From Shinisaurus crocodilurus (lineage: Eukaryota > Chordata > Lepidosauria > Squamata > Shinisauridae), in the NCBI GenBank assembly GCA_021292165.1, contig CM037877.1, forward strand, positions 301,894,726 through 301,958,725: a stretch of DNA of 64,000 nucleotides, read 5' to 3'. Position 1 is the first letter of the stretch, and every line of letters starts with the position of its first letter. This document shows, in pieces, positions 25,301 to 36,308 of the stretch. Both the position numbers and the translations under genes were made by a program. The notes under the pieces are model-generated. The model saw nothing but the letters and a program-made list of their open reading frames with translations, did not search any database and had not been told where the DNA came from.

Positions 25301-27141
25301 CAAATGGGTGCAGAAGAAAACTGTTTTATTTGCAGAAGTGGTCTAATTTCTCATCACACCTGATATGTTAGAGTATAACAATATTCGGTAGAGGCAGCTA
25401 AAAACAACTCCAGAATTATAATTCAGACAACAGGCTCCTTTTTAAACATGTTTTTAGATGTAGCTACAGGCTCCTTTTAAAACATGTTTTTAGATGTAGC
25501 TATACATAATCAAACATAATGGAATTAACTGTAGCTACGTCATTCCATTTTAAAACACTTTACGTTAAAAAGAAAAAAAAGTTCACATTGTCCAAATTGT
25601 TTTTAGCTCCCACTGGCAAAGGTTATGTTATACTCTAATGTATTAAGCATGACAAGAAAGTTAGAGCACTTCTGCACATATGTTTTAGCATCATTTGAGC
25701 TTCACATTGTTTTTTTTAGTCTGAAGATTGGTACTGCCCTTGCAGGTAGGGGGTATTGGCTAGCACCTGTAGTGTTACAAACACACATACCCCACTTTTG
25801 GGCAAGATGGATATATAAACATACACATGCACATTAGGTGGGCTGTTGGTTTTAAAAAAATATTTAAGTGGCAAGCCAATGCTCCAGAGTGATGGCTAAT
25901 CCAGCATTTCATAGAATAGAGTTGGAAGGGGCCATTTGGGCCATCAAGTCTAACCCCCTGCTCAATGCAGGAATCCAGTTTAAAGCATTCCTTAAACTTA
26001 AAGCATTAAACACACTGTAAGGGACATTTGTAAAACTAGGTTTCATACCATGGATGAAAAAAACCAGTGACAAGACCCAAAAAACGTGCATCTGTCTTCA
26101 CCTGTAGATTAGTGGGACCTGCCAAAAATACATCTGCAGCCTTTAGTGAGTAAACAAGAACCGTCACATGGGCATGGCTTCTTTCACTGATGCTTGATCC
26201 ATAACTAGGAGGAACCACTACTTGTCACGGATTGTATGTGCCAGCCTAGCATCTTTGATTTATTTGAGGCATTTTATGCTGTCCTTTAGTCAAAAAGGCT
26301 CCAACAGCAGCTTACAAAGGTAAGCTTGACAATCCCTATCCTCAGGTTTACAATCTGATGGAAGCTATTATTCTTCACAAGATATTCCCATTCATCAATA
26401 TCATTCTCAAATATCTCTTCAGTTGTTTGCAAGTTCCCTTGTATTGGAGCACTGAGCAAACCCAAAATCTCTTAAATGTGGGCTCTCTCACCAGAGTTTA
26501 TGACCCTTCTGCCTATGACCATCTTGCATCCTATTCATGCACCCAAGCCAGCACATGAAGGGTATTCTGTAATAAGAGTCAGAAATAACTGTGTCTACTC
26601 TACTCTGGACAGGGTGCCATGGAAGGATCTGGCATTTATTTTCAGTGGTATGAACAGGGAGCAAAGAAATAAGGGGGTAGATTAAGAAATATATGCAAAC
26701 CAGGGCAAGGGTAGGATGTGGAAGTATACACATGCAGAAGGAACACACACAACAGTATACAGAAAACTATACAGAAAAACGAGCCGTCTATGGAAAGGTA
26801 CACAGTTGTGCAGACACACAAACGTGGAAGGTAGGAATGTTCGGCCACCCATCTGTTTTCAAAGTTTGACTTACCCTATCTTTCTCCACAGCCCAAGTCA
26901 AGACATGGCAGCCCCTCCATCTTCCCCCACTACAAAGTCACCTCCTGAGCAATCAGATTTCAGAGCAATGCTCCCAACGAGTTGGAACGGCCTGGATATT
27001 ATTCCTTTCCTGGGGGGGACAGAACCACCAGATGCCTCCTCCTTTCCCCCTTTCAAGTTCAGTTTCACACCCTACCCACCTCCCCCTCGGGTCTATGGGG
27101 GGCCCTCTAGCTATCCGGGCTCACAGCCACCCATGTTCTAA
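15649..27141 (+). CDS. TBX6: T-box transcription factor TBX6, complete in eight exons
   Basis: The coding exons are 15649-15772, 16884-17112, 18605-18872, 19566-19709, 23623-23693, 23965-24032, 24773-24965 and 26892-27141. The total is 1347 nt with all phases closing, giving 448 residues (human TBX6 has 436). The protein starts MYHPSEMF, like the mammalian MYHP start. The T-box spans about residues 95-280: '[21 protein letters not shown]', '[15 protein letters not shown]', '[17 protein letters not shown]', '[11 protein letters not shown]', 'SMHRYQPR', '[17 protein letters not shown]' and '[10 protein letters not shown]' are all present. The proline- and serine-rich C-terminus keeps '[11 protein letters not shown]', a TBX6-specific match, and ends in QPPMF. 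Known role: nuclear activator of presomitic mesoderm and somite segmentation, acting with Notch to drive Mesp genes. Intron 4 (19710-23622) is the largest and is full of repeats. The order and orientation next to PPP4C (tail to tail) match mammals. Confidence 0.96.
15905..16075 (+). mobile_element. Sauria-type SINE, 5' truncated
   Basis: Matches the SINE body from 'AGCCATGAAGCTTACTGG' through 'CTCACAGGGTTGTTGTGAAG' to 'GGGTGGGATAGAAATGTGAT'. In TBX6 intron 1. Confidence 0.7.
17413..17538. mobile_element. Young palindromic hAT-type MITE, copy A
   Basis: A near-perfect inverted repeat starting CAGTGTTCTCCAACCTTGGG and ending in its complement. The 8-bp target duplication GTGTACAG is intact at 17405-17412 and 17539-17546. 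The CAGTG terminus and 8-bp duplication are typical of hAT elements. In TBX6 intron 2. Confidence 0.85.
17690..17880 (+). mobile_element. CR1/L3-like LINE tail
   Basis: Contains 'GGGAATTCACTGCCACAAGA', 'TGTGGTGATGGCC' and 'GGATTAGACAAATTCATGGA', a common sauropsid LINE tail. Similar fragments are at 46118-46200 and 47525-47740. In TBX6 intron 2. Confidence 0.6.
17897..17978 (+). repeat. Compound (TG)n(AG)n microsatellite
   Basis: About 38 bases of TG repeat run directly into about 42 bases of AG repeat, ending in GCGCGC. In TBX6 intron 2. Confidence 0.95.
20064..20095 (+). repeat. (AT)n microsatellite
   Basis: Uninterrupted alternating AT stretch in TBX6 intron 4. Confidence 0.9.
20617..20739. 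mobile_element. Young palindromic hAT-type MITE, copy B
   Basis: Same family as 17413-17538. It is flanked by TTTAGCTC at 20609-20616 and 20740-20747. The outer few bases (CGTG at left, CACTGCAG at right) are slightly altered. In TBX6 intron 4. Confidence 0.8.
21755..22120 (-). mobile_element. LINE-like 3' end, reverse orientation
   Basis: Starts with a (TTG)n run and 'TATATACCGCCCAACAGCCG', then 'GGTGGTTTACAATAATCAATAAAA', and ends with 'GGCTACCACAGAGAAGGCCCTG'. This is the common reverse-oriented LINE tail of squamates. In TBX6 intron 4. Confidence 0.6.
22272..22301 (+). repeat. (CA)n microsatellite
   Basis: CA run after CGCGCG in TBX6 intron 4. Confidence 0.9.
22815..22925. mobile_element. 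Fragment of a hAT-like DNA transposon
   Basis: The stretch 'TGGGCACATTTGGAATTTTG' followed by 'AAAATGACTGCCATGGGGAG' resembles the right part of the element at 36309-37333. In TBX6 intron 4. Confidence 0.45.
24280..24340 (+). repeat. Tandem duplication, about 29 bp x 2
   Basis: The unit containing 'TGATCCCTCTTGCTTTCTTG' plus 'CATGGCT' occurs twice head to tail in TBX6 intron 6. Confidence 0.85.
25428..25505 (+). repeat. Tandem duplication, about 36 bp x 2
   Basis: Two head-to-tail copies of a unit with 'CAGGCTCCTTTT' and 'ACATGTTTTTAGATGTAGCT', with a one-base length difference, in TBX6 intron 7. Confidence 0.85.
25912..25985 (-). mobile_element. CR1-like 3' tail, reverse orientation
   Basis: 'ATAGAGTTGGAAGGGGCCAT' then 'CCCCCTGCTCAATGCAGGA'. 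Same tail as 6166-6240. In TBX6 intron 7. Confidence 0.6.
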
Positions 27142-27310
27142 CTCCTCCTCCTCCTCCCACAGAACCTGGAATCCTGTCTCCAGGTATTCTATTCTCTTTT
27201 GCTCATAAATGTGTTTATGGTGTTTCTCCCTTCCTTTATTATTGTCCATTTAGGAAAGGGGTAAACTTGTTTGTATTCTACTTATCTTATAATTAAATCC
27301 CTTTAAAGCC
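27142..27310 (+). other. TBX6: TBX6 3' UTR
   Basis: Follows TAA at 27139-27141. A variant polyadenylation signal ATTAAA lies at 27292-27297, so the message probably ends near 27310-27320. Confidence 0.55.
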
Positions 27311-27701
27311 GTAACATACCGTATGTTTTGTCTTCTTCCATGATGTATGTAAGCTAGAACACTCAAGTTCCAGCCTACGGTTCTGCTTCAGTTTCTTCCT
27401 CTGTAGGGAAAAATTTCTACTAGACAGCCTAGCTGGTTTTATTTATACTTGAGGAGACTACAGCAATTCATTTAAGCAATTCATCACGCGGCGACAGCTT
27501 GAAATAAATTAGGACAGGAGTTCTCAGCTACAACATTTGTACAAGACATCATTTTGGAATTGGAAGTAGTGATGGTTCTGGTGGTGTTTGGCGGCAGCAG
27601 ATGAACTGGAAACTTGTTTATTAAAAAATATCAGATAATATTTTAGATACCAAGTTCCACAACAGACATAGATTCCATCTGGCATGATTTAAGGCCATTA
27701 A

Positions 27702-27826
27702 AGGTGCAATCCTATGTATGTTCAGACAGAAAGAAGTCCTACAACTCGCAGCATTCCCCAGCCAGCCATGATGGCTGGGGAATGCTGGAAGACTTTTTCT
27801 GCCTAAATATGCATAGGATTGGGCCC
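27702..27826. mobile_element. Harbinger-like palindromic MITE, copy 1
   Basis: Inverted repeat with ends of the type GGGTGCAATCCTATG and a centre based on 'CAACTCGCAGCATTCCCCAG'. It is bounded by TAA on both sides (27699-27701, 27827-27829). Further copies: 35382-35494 (truncated), 48257-48380, 49986-50065 and 51069-51187. The 3-bp TAA duplication and GGG-starting ends suggest PIF/Harbinger. Confidence 0.7.
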
Positions 27827-27829
27827 TAA

Positions 27830-29260
27830 GATTCTCATACCTTTAATCAGTTATAGCTAGTATAGAAGATGGAAACCTTCCCTTACAGAACTAGTCTCCA
27901 TCTGTCTGCAGGAACCACATTGCTTAATGATGCAACAAGGACTAACAAGTGTAGGTAGGGGGAGAACATCTATGCAGCACTCAACATGCACTCCGCTCAT
28001 AAACCATGTGGCAGTAGAAATATGCAATGCACAAAATGTCAATTTTTTCTTAGTTTTATTAGAATTTTTTTATCTAAAAGTCGTAAATAGGAAAAAAACA
28101 AAACAAAAATGAAAACAAAATAAAATTAGAGCAAGAGACAGATAATGGGAGATGGGAGGGAAAAGCCCCTCCTAAACATAGGAAAAGTGGCAGGAAGTTC
28201 CCCCTCCTTTTCTAACTCTAAATAGATTACTGGACCAAGTATTCCTTCATAGGAATAGAGGAAAAGGGGTGGGGAATTTTGACCCTGGGAGTGGATGGGA
28301 TTTGGATACACCATCCCCACAGGGGGCAGGATACCAGGGCAGGGGCGGGGGAGACAGAACATGCCCCATTGGTCAAATTAATTAGCGTGATCTGGTCCCA
28401 GTCTCCCCACTCAGGGAGAAGAGGGGCAGGGAGGACGAGTACCAGGATAAAGATCTGCCAATAAAAGACTTAATAAATCCATCACCAGAGTTGAATGGAT
28501 TCCATAGAGTACACGTATCCTCCAGTGACCTGAAGGACTACTACTTTTTGAAAGGTCAGGACTTTCTGGTACAGGAAGTTGGGGGAGTCTAATCTTCCAC
28601 TGGCCAAGAAGCTGGGAACAAGAGTTGGCGGCAGACAAAGGAACCACTTCCTAATCTAGATCAATATATTCCATGTAGTTTAAGCAGACTATACACTGAA
28701 GTGCCAAGAAACTAGTGTTCCAGGTCTTCCAGCAACCAGGCACAGCAAGGTTTAAAGCACTTCCTATTTCTCTGCATAAACACTATGGAATGGCACCAAA
28801 ACGATAAGAGTTCCAAGGTCAGCTGACCAGAAAAGAGTTAAACCAGGAAGCACCTAAGTGGCACAGAAGCAGGGAACTAGTCCAGAGATTCAGTCCTAAC
28901 AGTTTCAGATATTCTTTGGCCACTGATTTCTCTTTATTTCCAAGTCCAGTTCTCTCTGTCAGATACATTCTCTACTAATAATTTCCAGTCCCTCTAGAGT
29001 ATAGAGAAGCACTGGAGATGAGTCAGAGAGCCAGGCAAGGAAGCTGTCAACTACTCCTCTCCAAAATCAGAGAACCCTACGGCTTCTCTCAGTTTCTGGG
29101 TTGTTGTTTTGCATAGGGTGATCGAACAGCAAAGAGTTCTGGGTTTCTTCAATGACCAAAAGTCCCAAGAAGCATTTTAGGTGGAGGATACAAATTAGGG
29201 CAGCCCTGAAGTTACCATAAGGGGAGTGGCTAGGATTCAGTGGTGTCAAAAAAGATGGCC
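27830..29260. other. Space between the convergent TBX6 and PPP4C 3' ends
   Basis: No exon recognised. An A/T-rich run lies at 28040-28130. The remainder is unassigned. Confidence 0.4.
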
Positions 29261-29274
29261 AATTCAGTCTAAGG

Positions 29275-29414
29275 GATCCAGAATTGAGAATTTATTGGGA
29301 AAGAGTAGGGGGGGGAGAAGAGACCTGAACCCTGCCAAAACTTGAAAAAAAGGCTGCCCACCCAAGCCAGGATAGAAAACAGAAGCCGCACATGGGGAGA
29401 GATGGGAGAGGCAT
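29275..29414 (-). other. PPP4C: PPP4C 3' UTR with polyadenylation signal
   Basis: AATAAA on the minus strand (TTTATT at 29291-29296) lies about 120 bases beyond the stop codon. The 3' UTR is therefore short. Confidence 0.75.
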
Positions 29415-32367
29415 TCACAGGAAGTAGTCCGCAACAGGCTTCTTAGACGGGATGCCCCGAGTTTCTTGAGGGGCTGCTTCAAAGATGATAAATTCCTTCT
29501 GAAGGTGTTCATCCAGTTCCAAGATGGCTGCCACATTCCCACAGCTGCACGTGGAAGAAAGGGGTCAAAATGGGGTGCCCAGATTTCATCTCTGCCACAC
29601 CTCCAGGTAGTCCATCAGCCTAAAAGCTACCTAGCCCTCTGGGATTCCCTTCTATACCCGACACAGCAGGAGGCTAGCTGCATCCGCCCACTCTTCCTAC
29701 ACCTATCCCTTCCATCTCCTCACCGGTAACAGTAGTTGGGAGCTGACCACACCGTAAGAACTGTCTCATTGAAGTGCCACTTGTACCCTTCCATGACCAG
29801 CTGGTGCGCCCGACAGATCATGTCGATGTCGTTTGCTGCGTTGAATTGTGCCACCACGTCACTGCCGAATAAGTAGCCAGCACCTCGGGGGCTCACCCCC
29901 CAACCTGTAGTGTCTGCAAAGAAGGAACCAGAAAGATTACGACACAAAGGAAACCAAGTGCCAGGCACAATCCAGGAGAAGACACCTGCGCTTGATGAGC
30001 TCACAGGACAAAGCTGATCAGTGGACGGGCATGTGAGGTGTAAGTTAGACTGGTAGGATTCTGAAGAAAGCCCCTCAAAGGAACACTACAAAGGGTTGCT
30101 CCATTTCCCTTTTTGCCAACCAACCCCTTTAAACAAGAACTTGGGGGGGGGGGAGTGGAGGAAAGGGGCACAAACCTCGATTTCCTTTAGTGAGAGATCC
30201 AGAGTTCTCACAGGCTTCTCCAACCTGGTGGCCTCGAGATGTGTTGGACAACAGTTCTCGGCATTCCTGACAATGGTCATGCTGGCTAACGGCTGATGGG
30301 AGCTGAAGGCCAAAACATTTCGAGGGCTCCAGGCTGGGGAAGGCTGTCCTATTGTTTCTTTGGATCACTGCCTGGGCATTAAGACTATAAAGCAGGGGTG
30401 CAGAACCTCAGGCCTGGGGTCCAAATCCGCCCCGCCTGGGGTCCAAATCCGCCCCGCCTGGGGTCCCCAGATGGCCATGGCCCCTTCTCTTGGCCCCACC
30501 CCCTTTCCCTGGACCACTGATAATCTGGCACTTTCTCAGCCACTGCAACACAATGGAATTCAGCCCTCAGACTGCACAAGGTTCAACACCCATGCCACAA
30601 GGCTATACAGTTCTCTGTCCAACAATAATAGTGAAGCCCTGTCCATATTCTCATGAGACTGAGGACTGAAAACCAAAGACAGATTCATTAGAAAACCATC
30701 ATAGAGTACTCAGAACTCCAGAATATCCCTTGTGGTCTCCCTCGAGTACAAAACCAATGATTCACAGGATCAGATCAAAGTTGGTGAGAGTTCCAGTACA
30801 ATTTTAAGTCAGATTAAGGCATCACACCCTTCTACCCATACTGCTATATTCTGCTCCCAATGCAGCCTCACTTATTAAAGTTTTTCTGAAACAAAACCCA
30901 TCACTACTGTAACGCTACCATATCCAGCACCCAGCGACTACACACACCTCACTCCACTCATAGCTATACCTTCAGGGTCAGACCAGAGAAGATCGCACAT
31001 GGGACCATCATGAGGAACCTCCTGTTTGCGATCTATCGTTCGGATCTGGTCCAGCGTCTGGATGGATGGGGATAAACCACCATGGACACAGAAAATCTGC
31101 AGCAGTAAAGGAGCATATATACATTAGGAAAGCTGCATATCAAAATCCTAGAGCCAAACAGCACCCGTAGGCTACTGTTCCACCCCTTCCCTCCCCTCCC
31201 GCCACCTTACCCTGCGAGCCTTACCGTTACCTTCCCACTGTATTTTAACCATTGAACTCAGCTCCCATTCCAGAAAACCAAACGGTTTTTCAGACATAAG
31301 TTCCTTGGGGCAGGGCCCTGTGCTCTTGTACTCTGTAAAGCACCACACACAATGATGGCGCTATACAAATAAATACTCCCCCCTCACACACACATGCACA
31401 CACACTCCCTACAAACATTCACCTTGCCATCAATGATGGCAGAGAGGCTGAGGTAGTCGAAGATCTCAGTGCAGTAGCGCCACACGGTGACAGAGCCGTA
31501 TTTCCTCAGGCACTCATCATAAAACCCATATACCTGGGTGATCTGTCTGCTCTCATGGTTGCCACGGATCAAGGTGATCCGGTCAGGGTAACGGACCTGT
31601 AAGGAGAAGAGTATTGAACCAGGCTAGACCACAGACATGAACAGTTATCACCTAGAACTCCCAGCACTTGAAAGGCATGTAGAGTCTATACAGGTAGAGC
31701 AAGGAAAGTTAACATTCAATACACTTGAATTTATCAGGGAACCTCCTTACCTTGAGTGCCAGCAGTAGCAAGAATGTTTCAACACTGTAGAAGCCACGGT
31801 CGACAAAATCGCCCATGAAGAGATAGTTGGTCTCAGGCACATCACCACCCACCTGTAGCAGGAAGACAAAGAACACATACAGAAATTGCCCACAGGAGCT
31901 TGAAAGCTGCAGAAGGCCACTGTGGAATTGGATGGGTGGCAGTACTCACCCTGAAGAGCTCTTTAAGGTCGTAGAACTGACCATGGATATCCCCACAAAC
32001 CTGGAAAGAAAGATGCATCAGGGATTGGGAAAAATAAGAGTTCACATGACTATTGCTACCAACATGACAGTCCCCAAAATTCCGCTGAACATTCCCTCAA
32101 ACCGTGACTCACTGTTACTGGAGAATCTACTCTCTGGACATTGCTTTCTTCCACCAAGATCTCTCTGTTGAGAGAAGGAGATGTGTCACACTCAACCAGT
32201 CCTCACCAAAATCAGCTGCATGTCACATCCTCAGAACCGCTCTTCTCAAAGATGTCTGCCAACACTCACCTGGCCTTGGCACAGAGGGCTTTGACCTCGC
32301 TCTCCTTGATGAGCTCACAGCGCCGCAGTTGTTCAATCTGACGGTCAAGATCACTGATTTCGGCCAT
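29415..32367 (-). CDS. PPP4C: Protein phosphatase 4 catalytic subunit, complete in eight coding exons
   Basis: Coding exons in transcript order are 32270-32367, 32113-32164, 31950-32000, 31751-31852, 31423-31596, 30970-31096, 29724-29913 and 29415-29544. They sum to 924 nt and encode 307 residues, exactly the human length. The product begins [20 protein letters not shown] and ends KKPVADYFL, whose last Leu is the carboxymethylation site of PP2A-type subunits. The metallophosphatase signatures are intact: GDIHGQ, GDFVDRG, RGNHE, HGG and the [11 protein letters not shown] loop. Known role: manganese/iron-dependent Ser/Thr phosphatase acting with PPP4R subunits in centrosome function, DNA repair and splicing control. 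All introns are GT-AG. Protein sequence looks essentially identical to mammals, which is expected for this family. Its tail-to-tail arrangement with TBX6 is conserved. Confidence 0.97.
30205..30350. mobile_element. Older palindromic hAT-like MITE
   Basis: Arms 'CTTCTCCAACCTGGTGGCCT' and 'GGCTCCAGGCTGGGGAAGGC' face each other around 'CATTCCTGACAATGGTCATGC'-like sequence. In the PPP4C intron between its sixth and seventh coding exons. Confidence 0.65.
30405..30466 (+). repeat. Tandem repeat, about 24 bp x 2.5
   Basis: The unit 'GCCTGGGGTCCAAATCCGCC' plus 'CC' repeats head to tail. It sits in a DNA-transposon-like stretch. Confidence 0.8.
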
Positions 32368-33164
32368 CTTGCCCCCTGCAGGAATAGCAATTGATGTATT
32401 GTTTTAAAAATATTCCTAAACTGCCTTTCATTGGCAGATTCCAGGATGATGTAGAAATTTGTGAACTGTGGTCAATTTAACTTAATAAAATCCTTAAAGT
32501 GTATGAAAGACACCACTCAAAAAAATCTCCCCATCAAAAAGGATGAGGGTAAAAGCCAAAGGATTGGAGTGACTCTAGACCTATGTTCAGTCTTACACTA
32601 TTACTATGAAGAAACAAAATGAATATCGAGAGGTAGAGCCTAACAATCTATATGGCGATCCCCTTGTACCCTCTCCACCATTGCAAAGCACCTGTTAGCA
32701 ATACTAGAAGACATTTCATACGCTGTTAAGCCAAACCCATTCAAGCAGCTTATATAAAAATATGAAAGTAACTCAAGGAAGATATCTTCATATCCTCTCA
32801 CTGGATTACTGAAAGTCTGTTCTGCAGCTTGGAGGCAGGAAAAGGCCATGCTTTCTATCATGCCAAGGTAGGCAGTACCTGCTATATGGGACTGTTGGTA
32901 TCAGGGGCAGTCTCTTAGAACAATTTCACAGGTTCCTGCAAATTGTGTCCCATCTACATGCCATCCTTTGTGTAATACTGCAAAGAGTCCCTACTGCAGC
33001 TATATCCAGTACAATTAGGTCTACATCCTGCCCCAAACTGATGCTGGAGTACAACTTTCATCATCCCCAGCCAGCACACCATGCTGGGTGGTGAGAGTTG
33101 TAGTCCAACACACCTGGAGGGCACCAGATCAGGGAAGGCTGAGTTTGATTGAGTTAATCTATTT

Positions 33165-33285
33165 CAGTGTTCTCCAACCTTGGGTCCCCAGATGTTTTTG
33201 GCCTACAACTCCCAGTTATGCTGGCTGGGGCATGCTGGGAGTTGTAGGCCAAAAACATCTGGGGACCCAAGGTTGGAGAACACTG
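33165..33285. mobile_element. Young palindromic hAT-type MITE, copy C
   Basis: Same family as 17413-17538, with perfect 8-bp target duplication ATCTATTT at 33157-33164 and 33286-33293. In the PPP4C 5' UTR intron. Confidence 0.88.
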
Positions 33286-34312
33286 ATCTATTTGGAAAGG
33301 AGGAAGAATACCATGTTACAAAAACAAATTATAATTGCTCTGCACGCTCAAGGAACTTCCATAGATGTTACTTGCGTTACCAGGGGGGCGGGGGGGGGCA
33401 GAGAAAGAGTAAACCCCTGATATGGTCTCCCAAGACTCCTTGTCAATACTAACAGAATGAGCAGACTAGGCCTAGCAAAAGCCCTTCCTTCTCCCCTTCT
33501 GCATTCATATTCACCAGTAGTGGAAAGCTACATTAACCTAATAATCCCATCCCAAAATCCAGGCCTCCACTTTATCTGCTAGTATCATTTGCCAATGACA
33601 TCTGGAACTTTAAGAGAAGGGGTGATAAGGAAACGGGTGGGGGGAGGACCAAAGTTAAGCTAAAGAAGGGTGAGAACATGTCCAACTCCCTCCTGTTACC
33701 ATAGTAACATCTGAGCATCCATTTCCCCCATAGGGCCTTCCCAACCAATACTCATCATAGCACCCAATGCAAACCCTCTTTGTTTCTATGATCCTCACCA
33801 CCACCTCTCTAAGCAATTAAATGAGGCCACATCCTGTCAAACCTGTCCAGGAAAATCTAAAAATAAATCAAGTCAATAGTTCAAATCTAGAAGTGAACTA
33901 TTCCCCATTTTGGTCCCTTGAGAAGGACCACGTTCCGTCCCGAGCACGCCAGTATAAAAAGTCGTCTCTCGGGAAAGCTGCCACCCCCTAAGAGCATGGA
34001 TGCCCTTTCCTTGAACTTGTGGGGAAACGTCCCCTTCTCTCACAGGGCACCCCGACCCTGAACGCCAACCTCCCCCCATCCCTCTATCGAAAGCTTCTGA
34101 CAGCCCTCGCTGCCCCACTGGAAAACCGCCACGATCCCTCCTCCCTCCGACCCACATTGACAGCCCTCCTGCGTCCTCCCCCGACCCTACTGAACTCCTG
34201 TCTCTATAGCAACCAACTTTCCCGGGCGCCCTCCCTCCTAACACGAGGCGCGAAAGGGAGCCGAAGAAAAAGGATGCCGCCGCGCATGCCCCCAGGGAGC
34301 CCGACCATGTAC

Positions 34313-34480
34313 CTGGGGTCCCGGTAGCAGCGGCGGCGACGGTGGCGGCTGCTCCGCGGCTCCCTCCGGCTCCCGGGCCCGGCCCTTCCCCCCTCTCTTT
34401 CCGGCTCTCCCACTAACTACTGAGTGCCAGACGTCACTTCCGCTTCCTTCTCGGAGGATGCACCGATGGGGGCGGGGCGA
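34313..34480 (-). promoter_or_regulatory. PPP4C: PPP4C promoter and non-coding first exon
   Basis: A GC-rich stretch ends in a good donor (CCCCAG|gtacat) on the minus strand, with the exon edge at 34313. The matching acceptor is ctgcag just before the start-codon exon (edge at 32375). Upstream lie a CRE half site and ETS motif (AGACGTCACTTCCG, about 34429-34442) and an Sp1-type GGGGCGGGGC at about 34468-34478. Housekeeping-type CpG promoter, no TATA. The exact start site is not determined. Confidence 0.7.
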
Positions 34481-34579
34481 ATTTTCCTTATTCCTTTGAA
34501 GGGGAGGAACCTTGACTCAGAGGAAGTGACATACATGGATCTTCTTTTTTTTTTTTTTTAATTTAAAGGGCTTCCCGTG

Positions 34580-34835
34580 GGAGTTTAAAAGGAAGTGGAC
34601 ACGATGCCGGAAATGACGGAAGAACGGAAACAGCCGGGAAGTAATTTTAAGTAACACATTTTATTTTTATTTTTAAAATGCGCTACTTAAAAAGGCTTCC
34701 CGGCGCTATTTCCGTTCTTACGCTTCCATCGAAATAAGTAATAAAATAGGATGTATGACTTAAAATTGCTTCCCGACGCTGTTTCCGTCCTTATACTGTA
34801 ATTTCTGGCATCGTGTCCGCTTTCTTTTAAACCCC
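34580..34835. repeat. Inverted repeat with ETS-like motifs beside the PPP4C promoter
   Basis: The left arm (34580-34653) and right arm (34758-34835) are reverse complements with about 80 % identity by eye. Shared pieces include GGACACGATGCC, GGAAACAG and GGGAAG..AATTTTAAGT. A third related copy (about 34685-34720) lies inside in the same sense as the right arm. Each arm carries CGGAA or TTCCG cores. It could be a MITE or a duplicated regulatory unit. Confidence 0.6.
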
Positions 34836-35381
34836 TTCCTCATATAATACTGTATCATATAACAATGTACAATAATATATCTTAATAGAGTAGTACGGGT
34901 GTTTGCGCGTAGCAAGGGAATATGAAAGGCAAATATAGCCGGAGACTTCTAAGAGGAAGGGACAACTAACGGACGTTAGCACGGATGTGACGTAATAGTA
35001 TGGGCGGAAGAGGCAACCGGAAATAGGCCCAAAGATTACCTTTTTTCTCATCTCTATGGGCCGTGAAGCTCGGTTAAAGGGAGTGGCTGTTTCCCACGCT
35101 TACGAAAGTGAGAGCAACTTCCCTCATGGTGTTGTGGTTGGAATGTGAGATATTTCTAAATGAGTTGAGGGTCTGATTCAGTTTGTGTTCATTCAGACTG
35201 GCCAAAATGCGTGACAGACCCCCCCCCCTTCTATACAAGAAATACCTTTCAAAACCTAAAAGATAAAGAATTGGCAAGATGGTTGTTCAACAGACCAATG
35301 TAATTTTAAAAATTGGTTAATCCACTGAAATGCATCTCGTAGATCCTGCTTCTATGGACTAGCCCTGCCATCTGTACCTAA

Positions 35382-35494
35382 GGGCGCAATCCTATGCACG
35401 TTTAGACAGAAAAAAGACCTACAACTCCCAGCATAGCTGGCTGGGACATGCTAGGAGTTGTAGGCCTTTTTTCTGTCTAAACTTACATAGGATT
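35382..35494. mobile_element. Harbinger-like palindromic MITE, copy 2
   Basis: Begins TAA|GGGCGCAATCCTATGCACG. The right end is cut at ATAGGATT where a SINE tail (35492-35714) begins, so the SINE appears to have joined or replaced the end. Confidence 0.65.
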
Positions 35495-35714
35495 TATTTA
35501 TTACATTTATATCCCGCCTTTTCTCCTGCAAGGAACCCTAGGTGGCCCACATAATCCTCATTTTATCCTCACAACAACCCTGTGAGGTAGGTTAGGCCGA
35601 GAGTCAATGACTGGCCCAAAGTCACCCAGTGAGCTTCATGGTCGAGTGGGGGCTAGAACCCGGATCTCCCGAGTCCCAGTCCAACACTCTCACCACTATG
35701 CAACACTGGCTCTT
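35492..35714 (-). mobile_element. Sauria-type SINE
   Basis: Reverse copy: A/T-rich tail ATTTATTTATTACATTTATA at the left, body 'CCTCACAACAACCCTGTGAG', head 'CACTATGCAACACTGGCTC' at the right. Confidence 0.8.
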
Positions 35715-35904
35715 AAAGGAGCAGTCTTTGAAAGATTGTGTCTTAAATCTTTCAAAGCAAGTACCAATTGTGGTTGCACTTTCCCCTCTATTTCTCTAAC
35801 TGGGAATCATTTGGTGGTTTCCAGCTATTCACAAATGCTGAAATGCTTCTCCAAAGACTGAGTTACTGGCAGTAAGCGCTTTGAGCTAGAGGTATTTTTC
35901 GTAT

Positions 35905-36095
35905 ACCTGTGGTAAGCTGTGTGGATCTAGAATTGGCCTCCACAGTCACTTACGGACCCATCGCTAGAGTCTACACAATTTTTTTAGAATTTCCTCTTTT
36001 AGAATTCTAAATTTTTTTTAGAATTTATAATTTTCTTTTTGTAATTTTATCCTGGAAAACAATCTTACTCGGTCACGAGTGATTGCCTACTGTTT
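35905..36095 (+). mobile_element. Second copy of the zinc-finger LINE 3' end
   Basis: 'AAGCTGTGTGGATCTAGAAT' to 'CTTACGGACCCATCGCTAGA' encodes the same terminal zinc-finger residues as the element at 960-1760, followed by the same 3' UTR ('CCTGGAAAACAATCTTACTC'). Confidence 0.85.
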
Positions 36096-36308
36096 TTGGT
36101 ATTTTGGCCCCACCCACTAGTGGAATGTGGTCCCAAAGAGCTTCTCATAAATGGAATTGAGCCCTCAGGCCTGGAAGAGATTCAACACCCCTGCTCTATT
36201 TCATGGCAAACTGGAATCTTCCATGTAGAACAACTAGAGTGCTACGAGAGATACCTCAGTTTCTTGTAGCACAGTCTCGATATTCCCATCCTATGTAGAG
36301 GCCTGTAG

